From: Halichoerus grypus
Lineage: Eukaryota > Chordata > Mammalia > Carnivora > Phocidae
Assembly: GCF_964656455.1 (NCBI RefSeq)
Contig: NC_135722.1
Span: 92,561,313 to 92,625,312 of the forward strand
DNA length: 64,000 nt
Reading direction: 5' to 3'
The translations under genes were made by a program, and so were the position numbers. Shown here piece by piece: positions 34,917 through 47,306 of the stretch. Below the pieces are notes generated by a model. That model had not been told where the DNA came from. It was given only the letters and a program-made list of their open reading frames with translations, and did not search any database. The number at the start of each line of letters is the position of its first letter. Position 1 is the stretch's first letter.

Positions 34917-35135
34917 CAACATGGTGTTTTAATAACTCACTTGAAACAACTGAGTTATTACTTCAACAAAAATCATTTTCTTTTTTTAATTCTGTAGGTT
35001 CCTCTGGGTCTTTTTAAAAGTCAACTTGGTAGTTTTTAAAAGCCTTGATATTTTTTGTGACATTCTCACTTTAAAAATTACATCCTACATTTCTTGAAAT
35101 ATTCCATATATAAGTGTACTATATAACATATCCAA

Positions 35136-35352
35136 GGGATGCCTGGGTGGCTCACTTGGTTAAGCGTCTGCCTTCTGCTCAGGTCATGATCCCAGGGTCC
35201 TGGGATCGAGTCCCGCATTAGGTTCCTTGCTCAGTGGGGAGCCTGCTTCTCCCTCTGCCGGCTGCTCCCCCTGCTTGTGTGTGCTCTTGCTCTCTCTCTC
35301 TCTCTCTTTCTCTGGCAAATAAATAAATAAAATATTTTTTAAAAATAAATAA
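35136..35352 (+). mobile_element. Can-SINE
   Basis: Flanked by perfect ATAACATATCCAA. Confidence 0.95.
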
Positions 35353-35365
35353 ATAACATATCCAA

Positions 35366-36303
35366 CAATTCCGAACTCTGTTGTCCTTGTGCTAAATCTC
35401 TTATTCTATTATTTCTTTTTTCTACTCTCATTTATAGTAATGCAATTGTTAGCATGTTTGGAAATCTTTGTCCAAAAGTTCTTTGCTTCTTAATATCTGG
35501 GAATTCTTGGGGAATTTTTCTTCTGGAAGGGATTTGCCTCTCCTCCCATTGTTTGGCATGCCTCACCCAGGGACACTTCCCCCTCTCAAAGATGTGGTTC
35601 AGAGAGGAAGTCTCAGGATTTGCTTTCCAGCTTCACTGATGTGCCAGTGCTGAAGATTCATAGCAATGTCTCCATAACAGCATGATCACAGGGTTACCCT
35701 GCTCCTCACTGATGCTTGTTGGTACAAGTCAAATCTTCTGCTTTGATTCCCTGCTATTTCAGTTCTGTGTTTCCCTCATCAGTTCTCTGCCTTGGCTGAT
35801 ACAGGTCCCAGCCACCCTGATCTTGGCTACCAGGTCTTTATGCTCCAACTCCAGCCACTGAAGCTTTGACATCTGACTGCCTGACCTCAACCCCTACTAC
35901 TCTGAGTTCAGTTCCTGTTTGTTTCTTTGTTTGTTATTCAGAAAATGGATCCAGACACCTCCCCTAACTTTTGATGCAACCAACAATGTCTCAGAAAATG
36001 TGTCCTATCCAATTCTTGTTGTAGCTTAAGAGAATCATTCAGATCATCGTATGCTGGTCAGCCTCGGTACAGGAAGGATATTAGAATTTTTGTCTGATGA
36101 CTTCTCTTTCCTCAATAAAGTCTGAGATGAGGTTATCAGCTAAGATATCCATATTATTAAAGTTTGAAATGTAACATGTTCAAAATGACTTGAGTGAATT
36201 TCAGTTAATTATACACTTCAGTTAGCTTGAACAGATTTGGATTTAAGGAAATAAAGAGAAGAAATATATGCATGTAATAGAAATCGAAAAGTTAAAGTTT
36301 AAA
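35366..36303. other. Region upstream of the OR6M pseudogene
   Basis: No gene identified; the first part (to about 35800) has a decayed L1-like T-rich look. Non-coding exons of the receptor may lie here but are not visible. Confidence 0.35.
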
Positions 36304-36420
36304 GGGACCACAGAAATATTTTTTCCAACCCATCAACTATGAGGATGGGAACAGAGGCCAAGCAAGGTAATTTGATTTGCTAGAGGCCACATAATACAGT
36401 CAGAGAGAGGACTAGGACCC
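36304..36420 (+). repeat. MIR-like repeat upstream of the OR6M pseudogene
   Basis: Starts GGGACCACAGA and continues with a decayed MIR-like 'two-tone' pattern (GGGAACAGAGGCCAAG, GATTTGCTAGAGGCCACA). A counterpart starting with the same 11 bases lies at the equivalent place upstream of the intact OR6M copy (53575), suggesting that the flank was duplicated with the gene. Confidence 0.45.
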
Positions 36421-36511
36421 CACCGTCTTGAATGTTCTCTCTAGCAAAATTTGGAAGAGATCTTAAACTATTCTATTTCTCTTCATTTGTTTCTTCACCC
36501 CTCCGGTAGAA

Positions 36512-37460
36512 ATGGCTCTGAGAAACCAGAGTACCTTGACTGAATTCACGTTGGTCTCCTTTCCTGTCATCCAAGAACTTCAAATCTTGCTGTTTGTCGT
36601 TCTCCTGCTGGTTTATATGCTCACCATAACAGGAAACACTGTCATCATTTCCTTAATATGGACCGATAATCGTCTCCAAACACCCATGTATTTCTTCCTT
36701 AATAATTTGTCATTTTGGGGGCATTTTGTTCACAACTACTATTACCCCAAAGTTGCTAACTTGTCTCTTAGAAGAGAAAAAAACCATATCTTTTGCTGGC
36801 TGCATCACTCAAATTTATTTCTCCTTCTTTCTGGGGAGAGTGGAGTCTATCCTCCTGGCGGTGATGTCCTTTGATCGCTACGTGGCCATCTGTAACCCCC
36901 TGTGCTACACCATCATCATGAACAGCAGGGTCTGTCTCCTGCTGGTTCTGGGCTGCTGGGGGGGAGCCTTCTTTTCAGTGCTGTGTCCAATTATTGTGGT
37001 GTCCACACTGCCTTACTGTTATAGAGAAATTAGCCATTTCTTCTGTGACATTGCCCCTTTGCTGCAAGTGGCCTGCATAGACACTCATTTCATTGAAATG
37101 ATAAGCTTCCTCTTATCCTCCCTTGTCCTCCTAACCTTGCTGGTATTCACCATTGTGTCCTACACTTACATCATTTCTACCATCCTGCGCATCCCCTCAG
37201 CCCAAGGCCGTCAGAAGGCCTTCTCCACCTGTGCTTCTCACATCACGGTTGTGTCCATTGCCTACGGGAGCAACATCTTCATGTACGTGAGGCCCAACCA
37301 GAGCCACTCGCTGGAGTTTGATAAAGTGACAGCTGTCATGACCATAGTGGTGACCCCTCTTCTGAACCCTTTCATTTACAGCTTGAGGAATGAAAATGTA
37401 AAGGAGGTCTTGAGAGAGTCAATTAGCAGGATAGTTCCATCACATTCCAAGGGAACATGA
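36512..37460 (+). pseudogene. OR6M: Olfactory receptor OR6M-type, single frameshift
   Basis: A class II receptor closely related to human OR6M1 and to the intact copy at 53834. The first frame starts at ATG 36512 (MALRNQSTLTEF) and is correct through LSF near residue 68. One extra base then lies in a G run at about 36716-36720, where the intact copy has TTTTTGGAC and this copy has TTTTGGGGGC. This shifts the frame, and translation would stop near 36874. From about 36726 the receptor continues one frame over without another break: [19 protein letters not shown] and [11 protein letters not shown] are all present, ending at the stop at 37458-37460. A splice acceptor (GGTAG) ends two bases before the ATG. 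With a single lesion it is either a very young pseudogene or an intact gene with a homopolymer error or segregating allele. TM2 residues around the shift also differ from the paralogue. Confidence 0.9.
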
Positions 37461-38204
37461 CTCTAGGCAATTTCAGGGCATCTAAACTATGCTTTCTTTA
37501 TATGGCATCTTGTGCTGTATGAAGAGTGACACCAAAGTGGACTGAACTCTCAGAATCTGTGGGCAGGATGAAGGATGAATAAGCATCAAACACCTCATCG
37601 ATAATGAAGTATGGAAAGTCAGAAGAAAAAAAAGAATTCTATGTCCCTTCAGTCCTTGATATAGTTTGCATATAGTAATATAGGATTGTGGAAACACTCC
37701 AGACCCTGAGTCATAAGAGCTAATGTCTAATATTTGTTGAAGAACTAATTTCAGTGGACTTAGAATAGTTATATGACTTCTCTAAGCTTCCTCTTGCCCA
37801 TCTGTAAAATGATGGCAGGGATTGGCATGTAAATATAAGTGAACACAACCAATATTTATTTATGAGTTTGGTGCCAGGGGCCTACAAGGGCAGCAGTTAT
37901 GGGAATACTTGTAACCCAGCTGGTATGCAAAAGGAATGGCCCCATAAAGAATTGCAGGTAGATCTGTTGTTATAACACTTTGTAATCAGTAGAGTCTTAC
38001 TTTGATTATATCTTCCCCAAATCTTATTTTTATTTTTTTCCTTTGGAACTGCCCACTTTTTAAATCTTATTGTCTTTTGCTCACAGGTTCGGACCCTTTA
38101 CCCAAAGAAATCTGTTTGAATTCATTTATGAATCCAATTTACTCAATTGCTCTCATTTACTAGATTTTCTCATACAATTTTGTGATAGTTGAAAATATTG
38201 TTAC
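37461..38204. other. Intergenic DNA after the OR6M pseudogene
   Basis: A MIR-like core at about 37735-37830 (GACTTCTCTAAGCTTCCTCT, CATCTGTAAAATGATGG). Otherwise unassigned. Confidence 0.45.
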
Positions 38205-39690
38205 AGGAGTTAAGATGGTGGAGTAGAAAGGGGACCCTATGTTTGCCTTGTCCCTCAAACACAGCTAGATAAATATCAAATCATTCTGAACCCCCAAGAA
38301 ATTGATCTGAGGACTGGAAGAACAAACTACACAACTAGAGGGAGAGAAGAGACCACATCGTGGAAGGTGAAGATGCAGAGACATAGTCTGGGGGAGAAAA
38401 GAATCACTAGTGTTGCAGAGGGGAGGGAGTCCTGATCTTGGAGAGAGGAGAGAAAGACAGAGAGAGACACAGAGCAGTGCAGAAGAAACACTTCCCCAAA
38501 ACCACTGACAGGGAAAACAAGAGGGGCTGCTTCTCATGAGTTTTTACAACCAGTGGAGCTCAAAGTCTGAAGTTTTGGAAGTCTGTGCCGTGGCCGGTGT
38601 GGAGCCTGGCAGGTGTAGCCGTGCTCCTGTGGAGAAGGAGGACAGAGGCCCAGGAGTGGACAGGGTGCTCTCAGGATCCCCTGGGTCCCACTGCGAGAGA
38701 CAGTTCCCCTTCTTGAAGTGCATCTGGGAGCGGTGGCATTACTTCTCAGGGACAAGAGAGCCAGTGGGCTCACTGAACTGCCCTGTTCATTAGCATAGGA
38801 ACAATGACACCCCCTGAGGGCAGCTAACCTGGATGCTGGTTTTTTGTTTGTTTGTTTGTTTGTTTTCTGTACGTTCCTCTAAACTCCAAGTTCCTGCACA
38901 TTGGTGTGACTGACCTTCTGGGTCAAATCTGCATCACACCCAGCGTGCCAAGACCCTCCCCCAGAGGAGCAGTGTGGATCCATGCCACACCTGCTCCCTA
39001 AAATCTGGAGTTTTGAAACTCAACTGGCATGCCTGAGATAAAATACAGGGGTACTGAGCTGCCAGGTGGGCAGACGGGCCAGACACAGATGGGATGAAGG
39101 CAACAATCTGCAGGACACCTGGGGCACAAGAGGGGAGATTGTTCACTCTTCTGTGAGGGCTTCCTGGACAGCATGGGTGCAAACGCCCCTCTCTGGGGAC
39201 GAGAGAGTGGGCTGGCACCATTTTTCTCCCTTTGCCGATCAGTGTGGACTAACTTCAGTGAGCAGCACAGTCCCACAGTGGACACCTAAGCCACTTACGC
39301 CGAGCCCCTCCCCCCTGCACTGTGCAGGTGCTTCTGTATGAGGGCAAGTGTGCCCCCCCCCACACACACACACACACCAAGCCTACTGACCATAGACTGC
39401 TGCAAAGCTTCAGCTCTAGTGAAGATAAGATCAGACCTCTTTTAACAAGCAGACCAGAGCGCACCTAGTTAACACTCAGCACACTCTGGCCAAGGCCTAA
39501 ACATTCCCCACTGCAGGCAAGGAGAAACTCTGCAGAGGACTAACCTGAGGGAAAGAGCCGCCAAAACACAGCAGCAGAATGCACACAACATACATCAGAG
39601 ACACTGCCTGAAGTGCCAGGCCCTGGACAGGATATTACCTCTTCTTAAAGCCATTGCTCTCAGGAGCAGGGAACATAACAGGCAGAAGAA
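38205..39690 (+). mobile_element. Second L1: 5' untranslated region
   Basis: Starts TTAAGATGGTGGAGTAGAAA like L1 5' UTRs and leads to ORF1. Contains (GTTT)n at 38842-38866 and a C-run with (CA)n at 39352-39377. The minus-strand frames here are short (68-95 codons). Confidence 0.75.
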
Positions 39691-40815
39691 GAAGACAGAG
39701 ACCTAGTCAAAATTCCAAGATGAAGGAATTCATCCCAAAAGAAAGAACAAGAAAAGGTCATGGCCAGGGGTCTAATCGAAACAGATGTAAGTAATATGCC
39801 TGATCGAGAATTTAAAACAACAATCATGAGGATACTAGCTGCGCTTGAGAAAAGCGTAGAAGACACCAGGGAGTCTCTTACTGCAGAGATAAAAGCCTTA
39901 AAAACTAGTCAGGAAGAAATAAAAAATGTTATAACTGAGATGCAAAACTGACAGGATATAATGACCACAAGCATGGAAGAAGTAGAGGAATGAATCAATG
40001 ATATGGAAGATAAAATTATGAAAAATAATGAAGCTGAAAAAAGAGGGAAAGAAAAATAGTGGATTATGAATGTAGACTTAGGGAACTCTGTGACTCCATA
40101 AAGCATAATAACATTCATATTATAGGAGTCCCAGAAGAAGAAGAGAGAGAAAAAGAGGCAGAAGTTTTCTTTGAGAACATTATAGCTGAACACTTCCCTA
40201 ATCTGTGTTGTTTTTTTTAAAGATTTTATTTATTTGTCAGAGAGAGAGAGAGCACAAGCAGGGAGAGCGGCAGGCAGAGGGAGAAGCAGGCTCTCTGCTG
40301 AGCAAGGAACCCAATGCGGGACTCGATCCCAGGACCCTGGGATCATGACCTGAGCCGAAGGCAGACGCTTAACCGGCTGAGCGACCCAGGAGTCCCTGAA
40401 CACTTCCCTAATCTGGAGAAGGAAACAGACATCCACAGCCAGGACGCACAGAGAACTCCCATCAAAATCAACCAAAGCAAGCCAACACTAAGACATATCG
40501 TAGTAAAATTTGCAAAGTACAGAGATAAGGAAAAAAAGCCTAAAACCAACAAGGGAAAAAAAAATCCCTAACTTATAAGGAAAGACAAATAAATTTAGCA
40601 GCAGACCTATCCACAGAAACTTGGCAGGCCCGAAAGGACTGGCATGATATATTCAATGTGCTGAGTGGGAAAAATATGCAGCCAAGAATACTTTATCCAG
40701 CAAGGCTACGATTCAGAATAGAAGGAGAGATAAAGAGTTTCCCAGACAAACAAAAACTAAAGGAGTTCGTGACCACTAAACCAGCCCTGCAGAAAATATT
40801 AAAGGGGACTATTTG
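39691..40815 (+). pseudogene. Second L1: ORF1, degenerate
   Basis: ORF1p-like pieces in several frames: SNMPDREFKTTIMRIL at the start, a middle part broken by stops, then an antisense SINE (40205-40396), then the C-terminal TETWQAR-like part and KPALQKILKG. Several stops and frameshifts. Confidence 0.8.
40205..40396 (-). mobile_element. Can-SINE in L1 ORF1 (antisense)
   Basis: Flanked by perfect TGAACACTTCCCTAATCT copies of the L1 target. Confidence 0.96.
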
Positions 40816-40899
40816 AGTGGGGAAGAAAGACCAAAAGCAACAAAGACTAGAAAAGAACAGAGAAAATCTCCAGAAACAACTACTTTACAGGTATAATAC

Positions 40900-43315
40900 A
40901 ATGGCACTAAATTCATATTTATCAATAATCACTTTGAATATAAATGGACTAAATGCTCCAATTGAAAGACATAGGGTATTAGAAAGGATAAAAAAAAAAA
41001 AAACAAGACCATCTATATGCTGCCTACAAGAGATTCATTTTGGACCTAAAGACACTTGTAGGTTGAAAGTGAAGGGATGGAGAACCATCTATCATGCTAA
41101 TGGATGTCAAAAGAAAACCAGAGTAGCCATACTTATACCAGACAAACTAGATTTTAAACCAAAGACTGTAATAAGAAATGGAGAAGGGCACTACATCATA
41201 ATTAAGGGGTCTATCCAACAAGATGATCTAACAATTGTAAATATTTATACCCCCAACTTGGGAGCACCTAAATATATAAAACAATTAATAACAAACATAA
41301 AGAACTCATTGATAATAATACAATAATAGTAGGGGACTTTAACCCCCAACTTATATCAATAGATCATCTAAGCAGAAAATCAACAAGGAAAAAATGGCTT
41401 TGAATGACACACTGGACCAGATGGACTTAACAGATATATTCAGAACATTTCATCCTAAAGAAGCAAAATACACATTCTTTTTTGAGTGCACATGGAACAT
41501 TCCCCAGAATAGATCACATACTGGGTCACAAATCAGGCCTCAACAAGTACAAAAAGGCTGAGATCATACAATGCCTATTTTCCAACTACAACACTATGAA
41601 ACGTGAAATCAACCACAAGAAAAAATTTGGAAAGAGCACAAATACATGGAGGTTAAAGAACAATCTACCAAAGAATGACTGGGTCAACCAGGCAATTAAA
41701 GAAAAAATAAAAAAAAATACATGGAAGCAAGTGAAAATGAAAACAGGACAGTCCAAAACCTGTGGGACACAGCAAAGATGATCATAAGAGGGAAGTATAT
41801 AGCAGTACAGGACTACCTCAAGAAGCAAGAAAAATCTCAAATACTCAACCTAATCTTACATCTAAAGGAGCTAGAAAAGGAACAGCAAATGAAGCCTAAA
41901 GCCAGCGGAAGGGAAATAATAAAGATTAGCGCAGAAACAAATGAGATAGAAACAAACAAACAAAAAAGAGTAGAACAGATTAATGAAACTAGGAGCTTGT
42001 TCTTTGAAAGGATTAATAAAATTGAAAAACTCCTAGCCAGACTTACCAAAAAGAAAAGAGAAAGGACCCATATAAGTAAAATCATGAATAAGAGAAGAGA
42101 GATTACAACCAACACCACAGAAATGAAACAATAAGAGAATGTTATGAAAAATTACATGCCAACAAACAGCAATCTGGAAAAAATAGATAAATTCCTAGAA
42201 ACATATAAACTACCAAAACTGAAACAGGAAGAAATAGAAAATTTGAATAGACTGATAATCAGCAAAGGAATTGAATCAGTAATAAAAAATCTCCCAACAA
42301 ACAAAAACCCAGGGCAAAATGGCTTCCCAGGGGAATTCTACCAAACATTTAAAAAAGAGTTAATACCTATTCTCAAACTGTTCAAAAAAAATAGAAATGG
42401 AAGGAAAACTTCCAAACTCATTCTACTAGACCAGCATTACTTTGACTCCAAAACCAGACAAAGACCCCACTAAATAGGAGAATTACAGACCAATATTCCT
42501 GATGAACATGGATGCAAAAATTCTCAACAGGATACTAGCAAATTGAATCCAACAGTACATTAAAAGAACTATTCACCACCATCAGGTGGGATTTATTCCT
42601 GGGCTGCAGGGGTGGTTCAGTATTCACAAATCAATCAATGTGACACACCACATGAATAAAAGATAAGAACCACATGATCCTCTCAATAGATGCAGAAAAA
42701 ACATTTGACAAAGCATAGCAGCCATTCCTGATAAAAACCCTCAACGAAGTAGGGATAGAGGGAGCATACCTCAACATCATAAAGACCATATTCGAAAGAC
42801 CCACAGCTAACATCATCCTCAATGGGGAAAAACTGAGAGCTTTTCCTCTGCAGTCAGGAACAAGACAGGGATGTCCAGGGGCACCTGGGTGGCTCAGTTG
42901 TTATGCATCTGCCTTCAGCTCAGGTCATTATCCCAGGGTCCTGGGATCGAGCCCCACATCGGGCTCCCTGCTCTGCGGGAAACCTGCTTCTCCCTCCCCC
43001 ACCCCCCCTGCTTGTGTTCCCTCTCTCGCTGTCTCTCTCTATGTCAAATAAATAAATAAAATCTTTAAAAAAAAAAAAAAGACAGGGATGTCCACTCTCA
43101 CCATTGTTATTTAACATAGCACTGGAAGTCCTAGCCTCAGCAATCAGACAACAAAAAAAGTAAAAGCCATCCAAATAGGTAAGGAAGAAGTCAAACTTTC
43201 ACTATTTGCAGACAACATGATACTCTATGTATAAAACCCAAAAGACTCTGACCAAAAAATCGCTAGAAGTGGTACAAGTTCAATAAAGGTGCAGGATACA
43301 AAATCAGTGTACAGA
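40900..43315 (+). pseudogene. Second L1: ORF2, degenerate
   Basis: Endonuclease part starts MALNSYLSIITLNINGLNAP with QEIHF in place of QETHF; reverse transcriptase pieces follow (NKNPGQNGFPGEFYQTF). Multiple stops and frameshifts. A sense SINE lies at 42878-43078. At about 43318 the sequence jumps from mid-ORF2 to the 3' part, showing an internal deletion. Confidence 0.8.
42878..43078 (+). mobile_element. Can-SINE in L1 ORF2
   Basis: Flanked by AAGACAGGGATGTCCA on both sides. Confidence 0.96.
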
Positions 43316-43647
43316 AATCTGTTGAATGGCTAAAATTAACAACACAGGAAACAACAGATGTTGGTGAGGATGCGGAGAAATGGGAACCCTCCTACACTGT
43401 TGGTGGGAATGCAAACTGGTGCAGCCACTCTGGAAAACAGTATGGAGGTTCCTCAAAAAGTTAAAAATAGAACTACCCTATGACCCAGCAATTGCACTAC
43501 TAGGTATTTACCCAAAGGATTCAAAAATACAGATGCAAAGGGGCACATGCACCCTGATGTTTATAGCAGCAATGTCCACAGTAGCCAAATTATGGAAAGA
43601 GCCCAGATGTCCGTCGACAGGTGAATGGATAAAAAAGATGTGGTATT

Positions 43648-43844
43648 GGGGCGCCTGGGTGGCTCAGTTGTTAAGCATCTGCCTTCGGCTCAGGTCATGA
43701 TCCCAGGGTCCTGGGATCGAGCCCCGCATCGGGCTCCTTGCTCTGCAGGAAGCCTGCTTCTCCCTCTCCCACTCCCCCTGCTTGTGTTCCCTCTCTCGCT
43801 GTGTCTCTCGCTGTCAAATAAATAAATAAAATCTTTAAAAAAAA
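43648..43844 (+). mobile_element. Can-SINE in L1 3' part
   Basis: Flanked by AAAAGATGTGGTATT. Confidence 0.96.
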
Positions 43845-43865
43845 AAAAAGATGTGGTATTTACCA

Positions 43866-43929
43866 TATATATATATATACCATAGAATATATATATATAC
43901 CATAGAATATATATATATACCATAGAATA
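43866..43929 (+). repeat. 20-base tandem repeat within L1
   Basis: Three near-perfect units of ATATATATATACCATAGAAT, an expansion of the (TA)n/ACCATAGAATAT segment normal to L1. Confidence 0.9.
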
Positions 43930-44340
43930 TTATGTAGCCATAAAAAAGAATGAAATCTTGCCATTTGCAAAGACATGGATGGAGCTAGTGTATTGTGCTA
44001 AGCAAAATAAGTCAGAGAAAGACAAATACCACATGATTTCACTCATACGTGGAATTTAAGAAACAAAACAGATGGACATATGGGAAAGAAGAAAAAAGAG
44101 AGGGAGGGAGGCAAACCTTAAGAGAGACTCTTAACTATCGGGAACAAACTGAGGGTTACTGGAGGGGAGGTGGGCAGGGCATGAATTAAATGGGTGATGA
44201 GGATTAAGGAAGGCACTTTGTGATGAGCACTGGGTATTTTATGTAAGTAATGAATCACTAAATTCCACTCCTGAAACTAATATTACACTGTATGTTAACT
44301 AACTAGAATTTAAATAAAAACTTGAAATCTTAAAAAAAGA

Positions 44341-44824
44341 AAGAAAAGTGATTAAAGATAATTATGCATAATTCAATAAAATGAATAGGAAATTAACACT
44401 GATATATATTTGACTACACTTTGCAGTCAAATTTTAACAGCATTATTCTCTCAATAAATGCATAATTAATAATAATAATAATAAAAGAAAATTTTGTTAC
44501 CTAAACTTGCCAGTTACAAAATCAGTTACTACTTTCGGAATGTCTTTTTCATTTTGTTTTTTCTCTCCACTGTTTGCCACTATCATTGGTTTATGAGAGA
44601 GCAGCCTGTCAGACAACCAGCCCAAATCTCTTGGAAAACAGTTCTTTAAACACAAGCTTATATCCCATACACTAAAAGGCTAAGTTGAAATTATTTATAT
44701 AGTTTCTATTTATGCATATGTGCTTGACATCCTGGTAAAGATTGGATCCAAGAATCAGTAACTGATTTCAGTCAAGTATTTAAATGTCCAGGATGGTCAT
44801 ATTTGCTTTAAGAAGACCTACATT
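44341..44824. other. Unassigned intergenic DNA
   Basis: Contains (AAT)n at 44467-44484; no gene. Confidence 0.4.
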
Positions 44825-45166
44825 GTGTAAGACTGTTGAATCACAGACCTGTACCTCCAAAACAAATAATACATTATATGTTAAAAAAAAAAAAAAATAG
44901 CAGGAAGGGAAAAATGAAGAGGGGGAAATCGGAGGGGGAGACGAACCGTGAGAGACTATGGACTCTGAGAAACAAACTGAGGGTTCTAGAGGGGAGGGGG
45001 TGGGGGGATGGGTTAGCTTGGTGATGGGTATTGAGGAGGGCACGTTCTGCATGGAGCACTGGGTGTTATACGCAAACAATGAATCATGGAACACTACATC
45101 AAAAACTAATGATGTAATGTATGGTGATTAACATAACATAATAAAAAACAAAAAGAGAAAAAAAAA
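44825..45166 (+). mobile_element. L1 3' end with double tail
   Basis: Flanked by AGAAGACCTACATT and AGAAGAGCTACATT. Starts in the end of a first tail (ending in an A-run at 44883-44897) and continues with AGCAGGAAGGGAAAAATGAA and a second tail, as at 23366. Confidence 0.85.
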
Positions 45167-45394
45167 AGAAGAGCTACATTCCATTCAGCTTACACAGCAG
45201 AGGTCTGGAGGAGGGGAAATGATGTTCACATGAGAAGTGAAAGGCTTACAAAGGAAAGCCTGTAAGAGTAAATATGTAAATAGTTAGAAAAGGGATTTTC
45301 AAAAGTTCTTAATTTATTCATAATTATTTTACACTTTACAATCTCTCAAAGGCTGAAAGGAAATATTCCAAATGGTTAAGTCTGGTTAATCTGA
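45167..45394. other. Unassigned intergenic DNA
   Basis: Nothing recognised. Confidence 0.3.
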
Positions 45395-45880
45395 CTGATA
45401 TTTTAGGTGACTTTTGGTTTAATTGAAGTACAGTTGAGAGACGCCTGGGTGGCTCAGTTGGTTAAGCATCTGCCTTCGGCTCAGGTCATAGTCCCAGAGT
45501 CCTGGGATCGAGCCCTGCATCGGGCTCCCTGCTCAGCGGGGAATCTGTTTCTCCCTCTCTCTCTGCCCCTCCGCCCACTTGTGCTCTCTCTCTCTCTCAA
45601 ATAAATAAATAAAATCTTTTTTAAAAAATGAAGTACAGTTGATACACAGTGTCATATTAGTTTCAGGTGTACAACATAGTGATTCAAGTTTACACATTAT
45701 GCTCTGCTCACCACAAGGGTAGCTACCATCTGTCACCATACCACGCTATTACACCATATAACTATGTTCCCTATGCTGTACCTTTCATGTCCTTGACTTA
45801 TTCATTCCATAACTGGAAGCCTGTACCAGCCACTCCCCTCCACCCATTTTTGCCATTAGGTGATATTTTTTTAACACTCT
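45395..45880 (-). mobile_element. L1MA-like 3' end (antisense), split by a SINE
   Basis: GTGTCATATTAGTTTCAGGT, GCTACCATCTGTCACCATAC and CATAACTGGAAGCCTGTACC are antisense L1 3' UTR motifs. Confidence 0.75.
45438..45628 (+). mobile_element. Can-SINE in L1 tail
   Basis: Flanked by perfect TGAAGTACAGTTGA. Confidence 0.95.
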
Positions 45881-46678
45881 ACTTTTCTACATTTCCTACA
45901 TTTTCTGTGCTCAGGATGCATAAATGTTAATTTAAAAACATTTGGTTGGGCACTTTTTTGAAGAGGTTAAATTCATTTCCATACTGATTCATGGGTATCT
46001 ACCTAAGAAGTGACTCCCATACTTGGTATATAAATATGAAATATTTTATTCAATCTGTTTTAAACTCTCATAATTGATAATCTTAAATTTAATATCCATT
46101 TTAGGAGTAGGAATAAACATCTAAAATTTCCTCCTTTTAAACAACCCAATTGTTTATCCTGCTTTATTAGCAGGATATGCCCTATGGAATTTCTTTTTCC
46201 TTAAATTCAAAGTTTGCAAATTAATCCAGGGAAATGTATTGAGCCAAAGTGAGTTGATTGCAACATTTACTATTTTCAGACTACTTCCACCTGTAGCAAT
46301 TTAGCAGTAGCATTCCTAAATGGTCATAGTAACTAAAGAATACAGTAATTAATCTGGGACTCTAGGTCCCATACCCAATGTAAATAAATCATAGCTTTGG
46401 GGCAGAAGTGAAATTCATAAAAAAATCATAATCTCACTCATCTTCAAAAGATCATTATCATGATTCAGGGTCCCACCTCACCTCAAGTGACAATTCTATA
46501 AACTTTTGAAAGAATTTATTATTTGTGATTATTTATGAAACCCAATCTGACGTATTTTGGTTCCATGTGCAAAGAAGCACATCAAGAGAGAAGCTGAAGA
46601 ACGTGACACATTGTGTGTTTAACCAAGAATTTCTGAATAATTTTAAAAGACACCAAAAGCTATCTGGCCATCTATGTC
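45881..46678. other. Unassigned intergenic DNA
   Basis: AT-rich, no gene or repeat recognised. Confidence 0.35.
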
Positions 46679-46693
46679 AGAAACTGGAATAAA

Positions 46694-46885
46694 GGGGCGC
46701 CTGGGTGGCTCAGTTGGTTAAGCGACTGCCTTCGGCTCAGGTCATGATCCCGGAGTCCTGGGATCGAGTGCCACATTGGGCTCCCTGCTCGGCGGGGAGT
46801 CTGCTTCTCCCTCTCACCCTACCCCCTCTTGTGCTCTCTCTCTCTCAAATAAAAAAAAAAAAAAAAAACTGCTTTAAAAAAAAAA
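46694..46885 (+). mobile_element. Can-SINE
   Basis: Flanked by perfect AGAAACTGGAATAAA. Confidence 0.96.
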
Positions 46886-46900
46886 AGAAACTGGAATAAA

Positions 46901-47292
46901 TCATAGACTTCCTCCTCAGTGCCCATAATGATTGGTCAGGCCCTTTATTCTGCTTCCTATCCTTCAAATCTGTTTTCTCCTCTTCATCATTATTACGTTT
47001 CAAAAATCAAGGCCTTTATTATACATCATGGGGTTATTGGAAAGACCTGTTAACCAATCTCCCTATCTCTAGGCTTATCTCCATCTAATTAACCCTCCAT
47101 ATGTTTGCCAGAGTAACTTTCTAAAAACCAAAGATGAGCAAATACCATTTTCTCAATGGTTCTGAAAGACCTCTCATAATATGTCATATAAGATCATCAT
47201 ACCTACCCCGCACCTGTGTCCGCCTCATCAATTGCTCCTCCTCCCAAGTGCCTACCTTACCAAATAACTTGAAGTCCCCAGGTGCTCCATGC
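46901..47292. other. Unassigned intergenic DNA
   Basis: Resembles a decayed mammalian repeat (CTTCCTATCCTTCAAATCTG); family unclear. Confidence 0.35.
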
Positions 47293-47306
47293 CCTTCAAA
47301 GTCTTT

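Larger units (their letters stand above)
43316..44340 (+). mobile_element. Second L1: ORF2 end and 3' UTR
   Basis: GGAAACAACAGATGTTGGTG through TTGGTGGGAATGCAAACTGG and on to a single tail (AACAAACTGAGGGTTACTGG) with terminal A-rich end near 44335. Contains a SINE (43648-43844) and a 20-base tandem expansion. Confidence 0.8.

Noticed and set aside
38265..39464. Several 69-95 codon frames on both strands
   Set aside because: They lie in the GC-rich 5' UTR of the second L1 and are not conserved with the first L1.
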